From: Flammulina velutipes
Taxonomy: Eukaryota; Basidiomycota; Agaricomycetes; Agaricales; Physalacriaceae
Direction of reading: 5' to 3'
NCBI GenBank assembly: GCA_011800155.1
Contig: CM022369.1
Location: 2,170,001 to 2,234,000 of the forward strand
DNA: 64,000 bases
This document shows, piece by piece, positions 1 through 13,500 of this stretch; the first letter of the stretch is position 1, and every line of letters starts with the position of its first letter. A program made the translations under genes and the position numbers. A model generated the notes under the pieces. That model searched no databases. It had not been told where the DNA came from and saw nothing but the letters and a program-made list of their open reading frames with translations.

Positions 1-535
1 TGGACGGGATGGTCGACGGACAAGAAATCCATCGCCATAAATGACGCTGTCCCAGTCCTATGTGTTGCCGTGGAAGGGACACTCAGTCTCCATTAACGTC
101 TGACGTGTTGTCGAAGTCTAAAAGAACTCCATGTGGACCTCGATCATCTCGTCCGAACATAATATTGCCTTTGCTGACGTCTCGATGAAGTAATTTGGTT
201 TTCGTGTAAGCCTAGCAGTGTGAGAGACGCTGGACATTGTCATGGTTCTGCCAAACTAAGAGCGGGTGGGTGTCCAACGCGACTGAGTGAGTATTCTCCA
301 TCGCCTAGAAGAAAAAGGTGCAATGCCGTTGGAACGATAGATGGGGGCCTGCTTGCCACTTCGGTAAGTACAAGGTGACGCTTCTGCCAGTATATCCGGC
401 GGATCCGCAGCAATAGCGACTTTGAATTCGGAAAGCACGCATTCATTGAGAGCCAGGGGCCGGCAGTCAACGCGTCGATGAAAAAGAACACGTCGAAAGT
501 CCGTGAAGTCCCATGTCGTCCGAGTCTTCAAAGGT
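1..535 (-). pseudogene. Degenerate FunK1 kinase fragment with internal deletion
   Basis: This is a decayed copy of the FunK1 kinase encoded at 908-3114. Positions 1-230 match the catalytic region of that gene (HRDVSKGN, then LLDFDN). From about 240 to 530 the match jumps to the N-terminal region (FDRRVDSHAWALNE corresponds to FHRRVDCRPLALNE here). About 1.2 kb of intervening coding sequence is therefore missing. Inside the kinase part a small insertion after the LLDFDN stretch shifts the frame into a stop. The fragment runs off the left edge, so more remnant may lie outside. I infer it is non-functional and arose by tandem duplication followed by deletion. Confidence 0.85.
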
Positions 536-907
536 TTGAGTCTGTACTTCGTGTTGGTGGTTTTGATGGCGATGTTCTTCTAGTGTGTCTGCTGAACGTC
601 GGTATATAAGATGGCGTCGTAGCCATAGTCACGGACATGCCGTGTTGTTTGAAGCAAAGTGAGGTCGAAGCGGCAAGAAAATAGACAAGATGAGATGATG
701 GTACAATAACAAGACGGTTAAGTTGGTTTATGTTTGTTATAACAAACTGTGGTGCATCACGCTTGAACAATAGCATTGGCATTAAGCGCCACACTTCCAC
801 GACGGAAAAGAATTCCTTTGAAATGTTTAGAAAAGCTGACAGACATTATTGGACTGCGTAGTATTGGATGATGTGAATAAATGGGGGTGTATAGAGTACA
901 AGATAAA
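536..907. other. Spacer between FunK1 remnant and FunK1 gene
   Basis: No gene is seen here. A TATATAAG run lies at 603-610 on the plus strand, but no plausible coding region follows it. The right part presumably holds the 3' untranslated region of the minus-strand FunK1 gene. Confidence 0.5.
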
Positions 908-3114
908 TTATGCCGTCGAGACTTTAAGTGCTTTCATAAATTTCTCGTACGTGATGGTTCCACACAGTGTCTTCGCATCGACTTCACGTTCATCTTGCTG
1001 CGCAAACTGGACGGTAACGGACGAGCGATAGAACATGATCCTCAAGGGAACAATCCAGTCCTTCCACAAGGATAGGAATTCTGGTCGGCACGCTGCGAAT
1101 GTCTCGTCGTAGATAGTATTTTCATAGAAGAACGTCGACTTGGCTTGCATGGCCTTCTTGAAGTCGCCGGCACTGTGCACATACCACGAGCTGAGCACGT
1201 CGGAGACTGGGAGTCGGCGCTTGTTTGGGATGTCGAAATGGACAGCTGCCCAGACAAGGAAGTAGAAGAAGGATTCGAGATCATGGCGGTAGAGGTGGAC
1301 GGGATGCTCGACAGACATGAGATCCTTTGCCATAAATGGCGCTGTCCCAGTCCTATGCGTTGCCGTGGAAGGGACAACGTCTCCGTTTGCATCAACGTCT
1401 GACGCGTTGTCGAAATCCAAAAGAACACCGTGAAGACCTTGATCGTCTCGCCCAAACATGATGTTCCCTTCGCTGACGTCCCGATGAAGTACCTTGCCTT
1501 TGGTAAAAGTCTTGTAGTGACCTGAAAATATGGTCAGAGACCTACACATTAGATAGCGAAGATAGAAAGTGACGTACATTTAACAACATCAATGAATGCA
1601 GTCTTGAAATCCTCGATCGTATCAACCTGCCATAACGCAGCGTACCGCGAAGCGACGCTGACGAGAAGGTCGCGATGTCCATCGGTGTCCACAACATGCT
1701 CCACCCGCTTTGTGAGCCCATATCGCGGTAAGCCAAGCTCGTGCTCCGAATTGTATAGTCGGTGGAAGTGAAACTTGGGCAAGTAACGCGCGAGTTCAGG
1801 CGCTCGTTGTAGAATCATGTTCACGGTCTCCGTTTCTGGCCGACGCATGTTGCGTGCTAGCCAAGAGAATTTGAGTGCGAGAAGAAGTGAATGATGCCCA
1901 TCCACATCCTGACCAAGGACGGGGAGAACAGCGGTACGACGCCTCGAGACCTCTCGAGCGATGAACAGTGGGGTATCTCCATCGGCAAGATACTTGAACT
2001 TGTCCTCGGGATTTTCCTGATACTCGAATTCGAAGTAGCTGTCCTTCCACTGGAAGGCTGCTGTGCCCTCGTTGGATTTGTGGAAGGGATTGTAGCCTGC
2101 GGTACGTGGATCGGATAACCGCATGCCGAAGAGCATCAGCATGAGTGCGCGAGGATTGGCGGTGAAAGTAAACTCGACAGTGGACAACGTACCCATGGTG
2201 TCGTAGTACCAGATGCGGAGGTTGTCGTTGCGGAGGGAAAGTCCACAGCAGAAGAAGCGATAGGTAGCCTCGAACATCTCCGTCACGTATGTTCCCAGTT
2301 GTGCGTCTTTCTGTGTGTAGGCCCTTCGTTTGGCATTCGGCTCTTCAATCCCATCCGGTGCCGAACGCTTGCGCGAGAGAGAGGTGGTGAGAGTCGGCAT
2401 GGGTGTTTCGAGTCGAGGAGCCACTGCGCCAGCCTCGGATTGGACACCGTTATGAAATAACGGGCGCGAAGCTTTTCTCGTTGGCTTGCCGAAATTGATA
2501 GTGCGCGTTGCTTTTGCTCGTTCCTCTATAGCAATTGCAGGTTTGGTGCTTTCTCCTCTAGCTAACTTGTTCTGCTTGCTGACCTCCATAGGAAAGACTA
2601 CACGACCCCACTGTACTTTGATGTCCTCGTCAGAAAGTTCTTCGAAATGGCATTGTGGGAGGAATAAGAGGTCGGGTTTACGCTTGGTAAGCTTTTCGTT
2701 GTGTTGGACCCTCGAAACGAGTTGGCCATTTCCTGCATCTTGCCAAACTCGGATGGGGTGGGCGCTCAACGCGGCTGCGTCAGTATTCTCCATGCTCTCA
2801 AGGAAGAGATTGCAGATACGTTGGAAAGGCTCGTACAGGAGTGATTCGGGATAAGGCAAGAATGTTTCTTTCTGGGCAGCGTAAACGGCCGTTTTGAAAT
2901 CGGTGAGAGCTTGTTCATTCAAAGCCCAAGCGTGGCTGTCTACGCGGCGGTCGAATAGAGCAAGCTGGGCATCCGTAAGTTTCCACATCGTCTTCACGAA
3001 GCGAGTGAAATCCTTGAATTCGTAAGTTGTCTTGCTGAAGTCGGCGACGATCTTCTGCTGCATCTGCAGCGCCGTTGCGGTTGACATGTGCGCTACTCGG
3101 TGTGGGGTAGTCAT
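908..3114 (-). CDS. FunK1-type fungal protein kinase
   Basis: Two exons (3114-1578 and 1521-908) flank a 56-nt GT-AG intron at 1522-1577 and give a 716-residue protein. Visible kinase features are the catalytic loop HRDVSEGNI near residue 520 and a metal-binding motif written DFD (LLDFDNA) instead of DFG, which is usual for FunK1 (Pkinase_fungal). The long N-terminal half carries the conserved family helices and a basic linker (SRKRSAPDGIEEPNAKRR) that could act as a nuclear signal. FunK1 kinases are expanded in mushroom-forming fungi and have been linked to multicellular development; substrates are unknown. The gene looks intact, and a broken copy lies just downstream of its 3' end. A TATA-like run stands about 120 bp upstream of the ATG. 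Family assignment is firm, role is not. Confidence 0.88.
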
Positions 3115-3726
3115 ATCTAAAGGGATATATTAGATATTGAAGGAGAGCAGCTGATTGGGCGCACCTGAAGATATATCGGAATCCGTGGAAGAAGAGCGAG
3201 AGTAATTGAGAGCGTCCATGGTTGCAAGATGTTGTTATATATAGATGTGACAGCACAGTCTATTGTTGGGCAGAGTTGCAGATTGAATGAATCGAACAAA
3301 GGCAGTCGATGGTGGCACGAAGACAAGAATTATCGCGACAATGGTCACAGTCACACGAACAAACACAGTCGGGACATGTGATCTTGATTTGTCCTCTTTT
3401 GGACAATGACCGCCACATTGCAGAACGACCTGGCCATTATGATTAGCCAGATTCAGAAGACTTCCAATACGGAAGAAAATATAGACAGATATTAAATATG
3501 TGTTGTGAGATTTCCTGAGGTTTCTTGATATTGGGTTTCAATCTGAAGCAAATATCTGCTGTCTCGAGGCGTCGGTGCGTCGCTGAATAATTCCACTTCC
3601 CTCCGGCTCTTTGAAGCGCGAGCAAACTCAATATAGAAAAAGGTAAATAGTGCGCCACCATCAGTATCAGTTTGGGCGATCTACGTCATAACTTCACTTC
3701 AACGTTCACTTCCACCACGTCTTGTC
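3115..3726. other. Divergent intergenic region FunK1 / NIPA-like
   Basis: This 612-bp stretch lies between two divergent start codons. It holds the TATA-like run of the FunK1 gene at 3235-3243. I see no further gene, RNA or repeat. Confidence 0.5.
3235..3243 (-). promoter_or_regulatory. TATA-like box of FunK1 gene
   Basis: The minus strand reads TATATATAA about 120 bp upstream of the FunK1 ATG at 3114, a usual distance for a fungal TATA element allowing for a 5' leader. Position and sequence are the only evidence. Confidence 0.45.
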
Positions 3727-5736
3727 ATGCAACATGAGGCGTCTCTATTGGAATTTTCCTCGACGGCCGTCGGAAATACTTATGTATCCATCCCACTGGG
3801 CATCGTTATCGGCTTATTAGCCTCCTTCGTTCAATCATTAGGCCTCACTATTCAACGCAAGAGCCATGTCCTTAATCAGCAGCTACCAGAGCATGCACAG
3901 CGAGTAGAAACGAGAAGACCGTGCGTTATCAGAATCCCAGCTCTTTGCTGACCGCTCATCTTCCGACACTAGGCTGTGGCTGCTGGGTTTTGGCATATTC
4001 ATATCTTCAAACATTCTCGGATCACTCGTTCAAATTGCTTCCCTCCCCGTCGTCATTCTCGCCCCGCTTGGTGCAGTATCTTTACTGTGGAATGCTTTTT
4101 TCGCTAGAATACTTTTGGGCGACGTTTTCTCCCCATGGATGATACTCGGGACGTTGCTCATCGCTGGCGGGGCAGTCCTCATCGCCATTTTCGGCATCGT
4201 GCCAGAACCCACCAGGTCCTTGGAAGACCTGCTTGCCCTTTTCAGGCGACCAACATTTGTCGCATACTTCTCGTTGCTTGGAGCATTCGTCGTCGTCAGC
4301 TTGATAATCGTACGTGTGGTTCTGTCATCGCCACTTTTAATATAATTTTTGTGTTACAGACACACATAACGGAATACTCGCTTCATCGTCGCATGAAGGC
4401 ATCTATCTCTCTCCCAGATTCACCATTGCTCCCTCCTTCACCCCACCGCGTGGCGGAGCACTCTGTTTTAACGACTGGCGTCACAGACTTGACGGAAAAT
4501 ATCATAACCGAAAGGACACCACTCCTGGACCCCAAAGTCAACGGTTCGCAAGGGAAAGAACCAGAGTCCCCCAGCGTACGCTCTGCGAACAAAACGCGCC
4601 TAGTCATCGCCGTTTCCTATGCGTCGTTTTCTGGAATCCTTTCAGGCATGTGTCTATTATTTGCGAAGAGCGGAACAGAACTGCTGCTGTTAACGCTGGC
4701 CGGAGATAACCAGTTTTGGCGCTGGCAATCTTGGATACTCGTTCTCGCCTTGGTCGCCTTTGCCTTATTGCAGCTGGGGTATCTGCACAAGGCCTTGGTT
4801 TTAGCCAACCCGACACTTGTATGTCCCTGTATGTCCCCGTATCCTCTAAAACACATGTGTGGCTTGCTTATTCTTTCTATAGCGGCGTTCTGCTTTTACA
4901 ATCTCTCCTCCATTGTCAACGGATTGGTCTACTTTGACCAATTTTCTCTTATTCCTCCACTACATCTCGGGCTGGTTGTGCTCGGAATTGTGGTGCTTCT
5001 GGGCGGTGTGTGGGTCGTTAGTATCCAGTCTAGCGATGACGCTGTCGATGCGGAGGACAGCGATGAAGAATTAGCGATGGAAGACACAGGTTTTACAGAA
5101 AGCCCCACCTCCACGCATACTCAGGACTTGGAATGGGGTACCCGGTCAGAACCTCCGATGTCGCCAACTGAACGGACAAGCAGCATTGGGTTGGCTCTTG
5201 ATCTAGGTGGCGAGCATGTTTTACCTCCGCAATCCACTATCTCTCTGTCGCAGTCGAGCGAATTCCCCCTCAGCCCTCGTTCTCCTACTTTGACTGCGCG
5301 CAGACGACCTGGCTTCCATCATGGGGAGCGATCATCCTCTATACGGCGTCATCAGCGGGTACCATCCTCGACGATTCAACTATCGCCACCACCGCTACAT
5401 TCACGCAATGCAGTCTCGACGCTGGCTGGTGGCGGATTCCAAATAGGCTTATCCGCCTCAAGTCCTGGCTTCTCGATCGTCCCATTGGAAAGACGACGAC
5501 GGGTTAGTGCGCTCGGATCAGGGCATGTCAACTCTGCGGCTGTAGACGAGGTACCAGGGCAGGCAGGCAGTCGGCGACGCACTGTAAGCGAGGGAGATAT
5601 GGGAATGGGACGAAGTGATGGTAATAGTGCAGAGGGCCCAGACGCCTCGCCAGGGGGTGATGTGGCGGCATCTTTGGTGGGGAGGGGCGGGCGCTCACTT
5701 TCGCAGTGGATGGGGCGTATATTGGGGCGAGGTTGA
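3727..5736 (+). CDS. NIPA-like magnesium transporter
   Basis: Four exons with introns at 3921-3972, 4310-4359 and 4829-4882 give a 617-residue protein. The N-terminal part shows the NIPA/DUF803 pattern: a first helix (IPLGIVIGLLASFVQSLG) followed by LTIQRKSH, then a series of hydrophobic segments including LVQIASLPVVILAPLGAVSL and the later block AFCFYNLSSIVNGLVYFDQF. NIPA proteins move Mg2+ across plasma or endosomal membranes. An acidic and serine-rich loop of about 100 residues (with ERTPLLDP, a dileucine-like sorting signal) splits the membrane core, and the last 250 residues are a disordered Ser/Arg-rich cytoplasmic tail. The tail is long for the family. Transport substrate is inferred from homology only. 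Confidence 0.85.
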
Positions 5737-6065
5737 GCCGTACGTTACGCCTGTGATATTAATATATATTCTATACCCACGTGATCGCGACGAACGCGTT
5801 AATTGCGCTTGACTATTCGGATGTTGAATGAGGAGGCTAGCTGGAGGCTGGAGGCGGCTGGGAGAACGTGCAGTGTGTGGCCACCAGGGAAAGATCAAAT
5901 TGCAGGATCATCAGACAAGTGGGAAAAAATTTGAGCTGGACCCTTGGTATATAAGATGCAGGGCAATCGTGTGTTGTTCTATTTCTCTCGTTCTCGCGCC
6001 TACTACTGCCACGGCATTTGCTGTGTGCTCTTTCCACTCTTTTGAAAGGCCAACGGGAGTGCTCA
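5737..6065. other. Intergenic region upstream of DENN gene
   Basis: This 329-bp stretch contains the 3' end of the NIPA-like gene and the promoter of the DENN gene, with TATATAAG at 5948-5955. I find nothing else in it. Confidence 0.5.
5948..5955 (+). promoter_or_regulatory. TATA box of DENN-domain gene
   Basis: TATATAAG lies about 115 bp upstream of the chosen ATG at 6066 and about 70 bp upstream of an in-frame ATG at 6018. If transcription starts about 30-50 bp downstream, both ATGs would be in the transcript. Confidence 0.5.
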
Positions 6066-9000
6066 ATGTCGACAATAGGACGAAAGGCGTCGGTAACTGG
6101 GAGCTTGACCTCGCGGGAAGGCGAGAGTAGACTTCAAAGCAAGTTCTCGGACCAGTCTTTAAACGACAGGAGACCGCGGTTTTCTACAAAGAGACAAGCG
6201 AAAAAGGAGGCTACTGTTGTTGTCAATGTCAACTCTGAAAGTCCGATCAATCTTGGTCACGACCTGCCCTCTGCCTCTGACCACCACCACGAAGACGGAC
6301 AAGGTGGCCTCGCCGATGAGCTAGACTATATAACTATCAGCGCAGCTGCTGCACCGTCGTCTCCATACCAGCAGCCTCTGCAGTCAGCATTGTCACTGGC
6401 AAGCCTTCGTGGCGACAAGGCCTCTCGTATTCTCGGTATCAAGCACAGACGAAGCATGGAACCCATTCCTGCTTCAACTCGCACCTCAATCGTATCCACT
6501 CGTTCAGCCCGCGACGGCCTCCCCTCACCTTCATTTACACCAACTTCTCCTCTTACTTCTCTCTACGTCGTCTCTGGCCTACCGAAATCCCCGCATACAT
6601 GGACACTTGCCGACCCTGATTCTGTCCTTGGCCTCCACCATAGTGATGGAGCTGTCAGCCGTTGGTGGCGTCCCGAAGTCCTGGGCAGCACAGTCAGCCC
6701 GGGCGCTGGCGGCGGAAAGAAGAAAAAGCGCGGGAAAACAGAGGAAACAATCAAAGGTGCAGGCGCACTCAGCAAGCAAGAGGTCGGCAAGATGCTTTCC
6801 AAGGCACTCAAGGTACACACATACATTATTACGCGCACATAACCCTCATCATCGTGTAGCTCTCCTTTACTCGCGAGGTCGAAGTCATTGCCTCTACTCT
6901 GCAGCCCGCTTCCACAATCCATACCTTCACTTTCACTCTGCCAGCTCCCAATACCCCTCTTGCCCCTTCACCATCGGGCGATCTTCTCCGCGCATCTGTC
7001 ATGTCAAGCGGCGACAATCGTTCTTCAGCCGCAACCTTTAACTATCCCTACTCCGATGACCCATTTGTCAGGCCGTCGTCGAGCTACTTGGGCCCACCCA
7101 GTGGTTTTGGCAACGGCGCACGTAACAATGCCTCTGCCTCTGCCTCTGGTAACACCGCCATGGGAAGCACCGTAACTTACCACGGAGTTTGCTTGACAGT
7201 CTGGTCCCACGCGGATGCCGAACGCAGCACCGCTATTCGTCGCACTCTCGAAGCGGGACGTTCTCGTAAAGAGTCTGCCCAGTCCTTGGTAACCTCCCGC
7301 ATCAAGAACCTTAGAGCCGATGCCGCCACCGTTGGAAGCGACTCGGATCCTACTGCCCAAGCGCGCCGTAGCGCAAAGAAAAGTGCCCGGGGACCATGGA
7401 CTGATGTCGACACCGATGGAGAAACCGAGGCTGAAGGTGCCATGAGTGAGAGTGACTTTGAAGTTGCTAGCACTATTGGACATACCCCCGGAGAGAGCAC
7501 CCTCTTCCTACCGGGAGATACCGTGTTCTGGCTTCCTTACGCTTTGAGTATGCTCCTCCGACGTTTGTGCTCTATCAAAGTTTGCTGACATCTGACATTC
7601 AGCTTTGGTGTCTCGTCATCCCGTCTACGATCTTATGCGTGACTACCTGACCCTCTCCTGGGCCCGGTTCTCGAAAGATGTTCAATCCCACACCCTCCAA
7701 ATCTCAAAGATACTCGCTCATCCCGCCCCGAGGGCCGGCGATCTTGTCAGGTTGGATGCCAGTCCCAAGGGCGACAGTCCAGATGCTACCCTCGAAGTCG
7801 TAGCTCGTTTTCCCGGTGGCCTGGACTTTGGCAAAGGTTTGGTTGATATCAACTTCACCATGTGGCCATTGTTCAAGTGCTTGAATATCGACAATATTCT
7901 GACCATATGCGAGGTATATGAACCAATTCATTTAACAAATTTATACTAACCACAATACAGATTGCCTTATCGCCGACCGGTCGCGTCCTATTCTTTTCAC
8001 GCCATCCGGCTATGCTCGGTGTAGGTGTCTCCACATATGACATTCTTTCTTTTCTGATTTGCTTCAGATCGCTGTCAATACCATCAAGTACATCGTGGAG
8101 CTTCGCGGTTGGAACGGTATTGCCCTACCTGCGGTCCACTCCAGAGACGCGAAGATATACATTGACGATCCTGGTCCATGGATTATGGGCCTCGCCACCG
8201 AGGCTCGTTATAGTATACGCCCCGCTTCTGAAATCTGTGTCTGCGATTTGTGAGTGAACTCCAGTCGACAGCTGTAACACCCCATTGACCAATTTTGTAG
8301 GGATATCAACTATGTGTGAGTGAAATTCACCACCGCGTCCATTTGAGCCTAACTTGTGAACAGGAGCTGCCCGTCCCCACCACCAGGTGTTGTCTCTGTC
8401 AAACAGCAACGGGAAAAATACAGGCAACGTTTGTTGGCTGCCTTTGAGTCTCATTACCACCCCGACCATTCTGTACCAAGGTATATCATCCGTCGGAAAT
8501 TGCCATTCAGGAAGTACTCACTATGATCCAGTGAAATTAAGGAAGCGTTCCCTGCAGGAAGATTCCGACCTATTTGCAAGATCCAAGCAAAACGAGGCGC
8601 TTCCTCGTCCGCAGTCGCTGACCAGATCAAGGCTCCTGAATGGTGGCATTCGACTCGTATCATCCAGGCATTTGACTCGGTGTTAATGGATAGGGTAAGT
8701 CAAAGTCATTTTCCTGTTAATATGTCTTGACATTTCGTTGTAGTACAAAAAGCCTTCGTTCCTCAAGCGAATCGGGATGTTTGGAGCTGTCAGGAGGGCT
8801 CCTCAGCTCACTGCAGCGGAACAAACAATTCAACTTTCCATTCGCAAACGCGCCACCGCCTTCGTCGATGCTCGCGATGACTTGGAGACGAAGATTGGTC
8901 GTCTCTCACGTCGTCTGAACTTCCTGATGACTGAGAGCGATCTCTGGAGGGATAAATTCGTTACATTTGAGCAGTACGCCGAGAAGCTCAGCGCGGAGGC

Positions 9001-10339
9001 TAATCAATTGCGCGCCAAGATCAACAAAGAACAACGCGAAACGAAGCGGTTGTCTGGTTTGGTGACACTCACTGCTGTCGAAAAGAGCAAGCTCCAGAAT
9101 CGTCAGTATCTTAGCTTTTCCCTTTTGACATCCTGTCTGACTTTGCTGCAGAACTGAAGGATACGGAGGGCGCTCACAGGGAGGCCATGCTAGAGTTAGA
9201 GGCCATGAAGGAGACGATGGACAGGATGGAGCAAGAACGTTCAGAGATGATTGCTGAAGTGGAAGCTCAGATTGAGAGGGCTTTGATGTCGATGGCGGTC
9301 GGTATCGAGGAGTCGGACTACGGGAGCTCTCGTCCCGATAGTCGAACGTCCAACTTCTCTATGCCGCGTTCGCGCCGAACGAGTGATGCTGGCAAGCGTC
9401 AACTGCGGTCGTTTGGAACTGAGTCGACGTTGGCAGAGTCGTACGAGGATGACGGTGGTCCTCATATTACCAAGATTGAGAGGGAGACTGGAACGATCGA
9501 GGAGGACCCAGAGGAGGAGGCTTTGGTAACAAAGAAGAAGAGGTTCTCCGCTAGCGAAGTGGATGCGCCTCAGGATGGCATGAATGCCGTGGATGAAGGC
9601 ATCAGCCATCAAAGCGACAGGATTGCTCAGAAGGTGCTCGAAATCCAACAGAAGGTTAGTGGCAGCCTATTTTTTTCTCCGTCTCTCCTCATCATTCCGA
9701 TAGTTGGAGAATGCGCTGACCGCCGATCGTCGCGCCGCACAATGGCGCCGTCAAGTATCAGACGCAAGTGAAGAGGATGAGCCTGTCAATGTGCAGCCCC
9801 CTTCGCAGACCCATTCCAGAGACAGCTCGGGATCGATCGTCGTCCAAAGGCAGCGAAACAGGAGCGGCACGTCGTCTTCCACACAGACAAGTCGGGCAAC
9901 CGATGACCTTCCCACACCTACCCGCCCCTTTGCGAGGCTCGACGCCGATAATGCCACACCAACTAGGCGCTCTATCTCGGACATCACTCTCGATGGTCAA
10001 ATTACTCCTGAGCCCACTATCGTTAGGAAAATCGCTTCAGGTGCTTCCCTTAGCGCTATGCGCCCATCGTCGCCTCCTCGGCAGGTGGTGAAAGCACCTG
10101 CTAGTCTACACGCGACTGACGAGTCTGACACGGACTTCCAGAGCGCATACTCTGCGAGCCCTCGCGATAGCTATGGCAGCTCGGATGGAGAACATGAGCA
10201 GCAAGGCAATGGTCATCGAGCAGATAAGGCGTCGATTCACGAGCTGCCTGACGATTTTGGCAAGCCGGCTAAGCCTGTTGTCCGCAAATATCGCGAACGA
10301 GACATCAGTGGAAGCACAACTAGTACTCGTAGAGCCTAG
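6066..10339 (+). CDS. DENN-domain protein, putative Rab GEF
   Basis: Eleven exons give 1259 residues. Introns are 6813-6859, 7548-7602, 7914-7960, 8021-8067, 8250-8300, 8316-8363, 8481-8531, 8695-8743, 9102-9151 and 9655-9703, and the exon sum is a whole number of codons. The first 250 residues are disordered. A DENN module follows: an upstream part with THGVCLTVWSH-type strand (YHGVCLTVWSHADAE), then a core with FWLPYALTLVSRHPVYDLMR, ILTICEIALSPTGRVLFFS and GIALPAVHSRDAKIYIDDPG. After it come a coiled coil (about residues 790-950) and an acidic, Ser-rich tail. DENN proteins are nucleotide exchange factors for Rab GTPases in membrane traffic; the target Rab cannot be told from sequence. Start at 6066 is chosen for simplicity; an in-frame ATG at 6018 would add 16 residues. 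Confidence 0.87.
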
Positions 10340-10555
10340 AGATGTGAGATATTGGCTCTACATACCCACTCCCCTTTATTTCATGCACATATATCTTTTG
10401 CTATCTTTTTGTTCTAACTTTTGGACTCTTGAGTCATCTAGCTATCTTATTCCTCATATTCGTATTCATCAATGTACATATATTTATCCGGTATAGTATA
10501 CATACAAATGGTTTCTTATCGTTGTCTAGTAGTTGGTCCGTATTATCCAAGGTCG
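10340..10555. other. Convergent 3' region DENN / VPS13
   Basis: This 216-bp AT-rich stretch separates two genes that end toward each other. It must hold both 3' untranslated regions and polyadenylation signals. Nothing else is visible. Confidence 0.5.
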
Positions 10556-13500
10556 TCATGCTTCCATCCTCCTCCTGATGTTGAAAGATCGTACAACACC
10601 TGCTACACGCTCAAAGAACCAGCTCTGTGATGACTTGTCGGGTATGAATACAAACTTGTCGTGCTCCTTTCCTGCCTTGTGGGCGAATCGAATGCCGGTG
10701 TCTTCGACTGTTACTCCCTGCACCTCCGTCAGAGGAAGATCCCAGTCAAGCTTGAGCTTCTTGGACCAGAACGACAGCACTCGTGAGGTTGTGAGAAGAA
10801 TCACATTATCGCTTCCGGGTGAATCTAGTAGAAAGATTGGGGCAGACTCTAAGATTGTGAAGAACGACACTTACTGAAATGTGCCACATATTTCTCTTTT
10901 CGGTACAACCCGTTGTTGAGGTCCTTCATCCAGTATTGACCCATTGCCTCACGATCGGAATATGGCTAGTTAAGGAAATCAGTCAGTGATCTTGCTTTAG
11001 TTCTCTCTCGGTTGATCTTACCACTTGAACACCGTCTGATGGCACTAGACGAGGCTGCAAACACAGTCAGTAATCGCACGAGGCCGAATAGTTCGCACTG
11101 ACCATGCGTACGCGATCCCTTTCGGGGCTGTCAAATACAGTCGTGGTATTCCGAATCCCTGCCAAAAGGGTGAGTCTACCAATGGCTTTGACACACAGGT
11201 AATACGTACCTTCAGAGACGTTGGCTGCGAGATCAAAGACGCCTACGACAGGTTTTGTTACGGCACTGATACTCCCTGTTAGATTGTGGTTAACTCTGCG
11301 AAAGACGAAACATACCCGACGACACCTTTGCCGATGCCTTTGAAGAATCCGAAGGCACCGCCGGACTCTGCGCCTTCAAGGGGCTTCATCTGGGACATAT
11401 GTCAGCCATTGATGAGGGTAATGAGCAGGGTACTGACTACAACGCCTTCCATGGCACTAGCCAAACTACTCGCAAATGCTTCACCTCCAGCTGCAACTCC
11501 GTATCTACAATGGACACGATTGAGATAATCTGTTCACAGATAATAGTGGAGCACTCACATGGCATGCCGAGGTTTGTTCCTGCGTTGGTTCATTCGCCTC
11601 TTTGATTGGTATTCAGAATCAAAAGTTGCAGCCGAAAGACCTAGGAGATATCAAAGAGGGCTCTCAGTCCGTTTAGTTGTGCTCTGACCTTTGCCAACGC
11701 TACTGGTAAACTTCGTCATACTGTCACTGACGCCGAACACCGTCTTCTTGACAAAGCTTGCGGCACCCTACAAATGAGTAAGTCGTCAAACCCTACTTAG
11801 GCTGGTTTTAAGATACCTTCGCGATGCCAATGCCAAGTTCCTTGTTGCCGTGCATAACCACACCGTTGAACGGTTCATAGAAGATGTCAGCCACGCCGGA
11901 GCTGACATTAGTGAATAAACCGACAGGATTGCCGATAAAATCAGCAGATCCCAATATGCGGTACAGCTGACGGAGGACATCTTGCCTGTAATGATACAGG
12001 ATGCGGGTCTGTAGTTCAGGAAGTTTCAAACGCATATCCTTGATAGCAAGAGCATTCATCTCGAGAGGCGCGTCATTGATGTTTCCGACGGTCATGGTCA
12101 ACGCGTTAAGTACAACGGCAAAGGGGTTCCGAATACTCAATCTAAGAGATTAAATTAGCAATCGACGAAGGAATTGATTGGAGCCCCGTACTTGTCTTCT
12201 CCGCTCACTCTTTCCGTGCGTGTGAATGAGATCGAGAGTTTGATCGGTTGTAACTCGAGAACTTCGAAATACAAATCTTGACCTGAGTCTGTGTCCTTGG
12301 GCTCTGGAATTCCCTCTGAATGTTGTATCAATACACTGTGTAGCTGAGCTTGAGTTTGTGAAAAATGAGAAGTAGAGTGGACCTTACTCTTCCGCGCCAG
12401 CTTCCCATGAAGCGCCTTGAATTTGCGTAAGCTCATAGATGGAGAATAGAACATCTTCATCGGCCTCGATTGTCAACGCTTGGAGCAAGACAGAGCAGTA
12501 CTTGATAAACAGTACACCGTGCTCTACATGATTGTCAGTTATGAAATCCAATCAAAGAGGAATGTCTCCACCGTCGTCATTCAACCAGATAACAGATGCT
12601 TGAACCGTTGGTAAAGCAGCGACTCCGTTCGACTCCTTTGGTATCGGAGTGGGTTGGAGAATGACTGGGTAAATCGCCTCGTGAAGCTGATTGTCGATTT
12701 GTAGAGTACCACACGCAAAATTCACAGTTTGCGCGACACTGCTGTTGGTGTACTCAAAGGTGAGTGCGTTCATCGACATGTAGATCACTTCGACCAGTCG
12801 CTTGTTGACTAGCGATACACCGATACCTGCAAGTGCGATATTGAAACCGAAATTGGGCACATCTTCTTCGGTGATGGCCTCGAACGCTTCGGCACTGCTT
12901 GTGAAGGTATCTTGCCGCGAAATGGATGCTGTTGGAGACTTGCTCTTCGGTTTGTATAGACTGAATTCCGGGTTGTAAGTGGTGATGCTGAGAATTTGCT
13001 TGTGACCCTCTGCGCGAACGTCCAAAGATACAGCACGATTGCGTTGACCGTCCTAAGAGAACATCAGCCGCATAAGAGGGGATCCAAGAGAATAACGAAC
13101 GTTAAACTTGAATGGTATCAGGTCGCCTATCTCCATAATATCTACCACCCTTCGGCTGGCACCAGAAACTAGAGTGATCTTCTTGTCCCTAGCAGCAGGA
13201 TAGTCCCATGCGTATGGTAAGGTTGTGTGAGGTTTGACAGTATATGTTGGGTTCGATTTGGTCGAGTTGCCTTCCTCGCGACTGTCCTATAGATATATAT
13301 GTAAGAAACCCCGCGCATAGATATGTCAACGTGGGAAAACACACCCGTTGACTAAGGGTGAAGGTGTAGTCGCTACCGTTCTCAATGGAGAACGGATAAC
13401 CTTCACTCGCGTCGGAGAAGGTAACAAAGATCGTTGAACCGTCTATCTTGACATCAGCGCGTATCAGTTGCGCCTTCGGCTCTGTGAGCTGTTGGAGACG

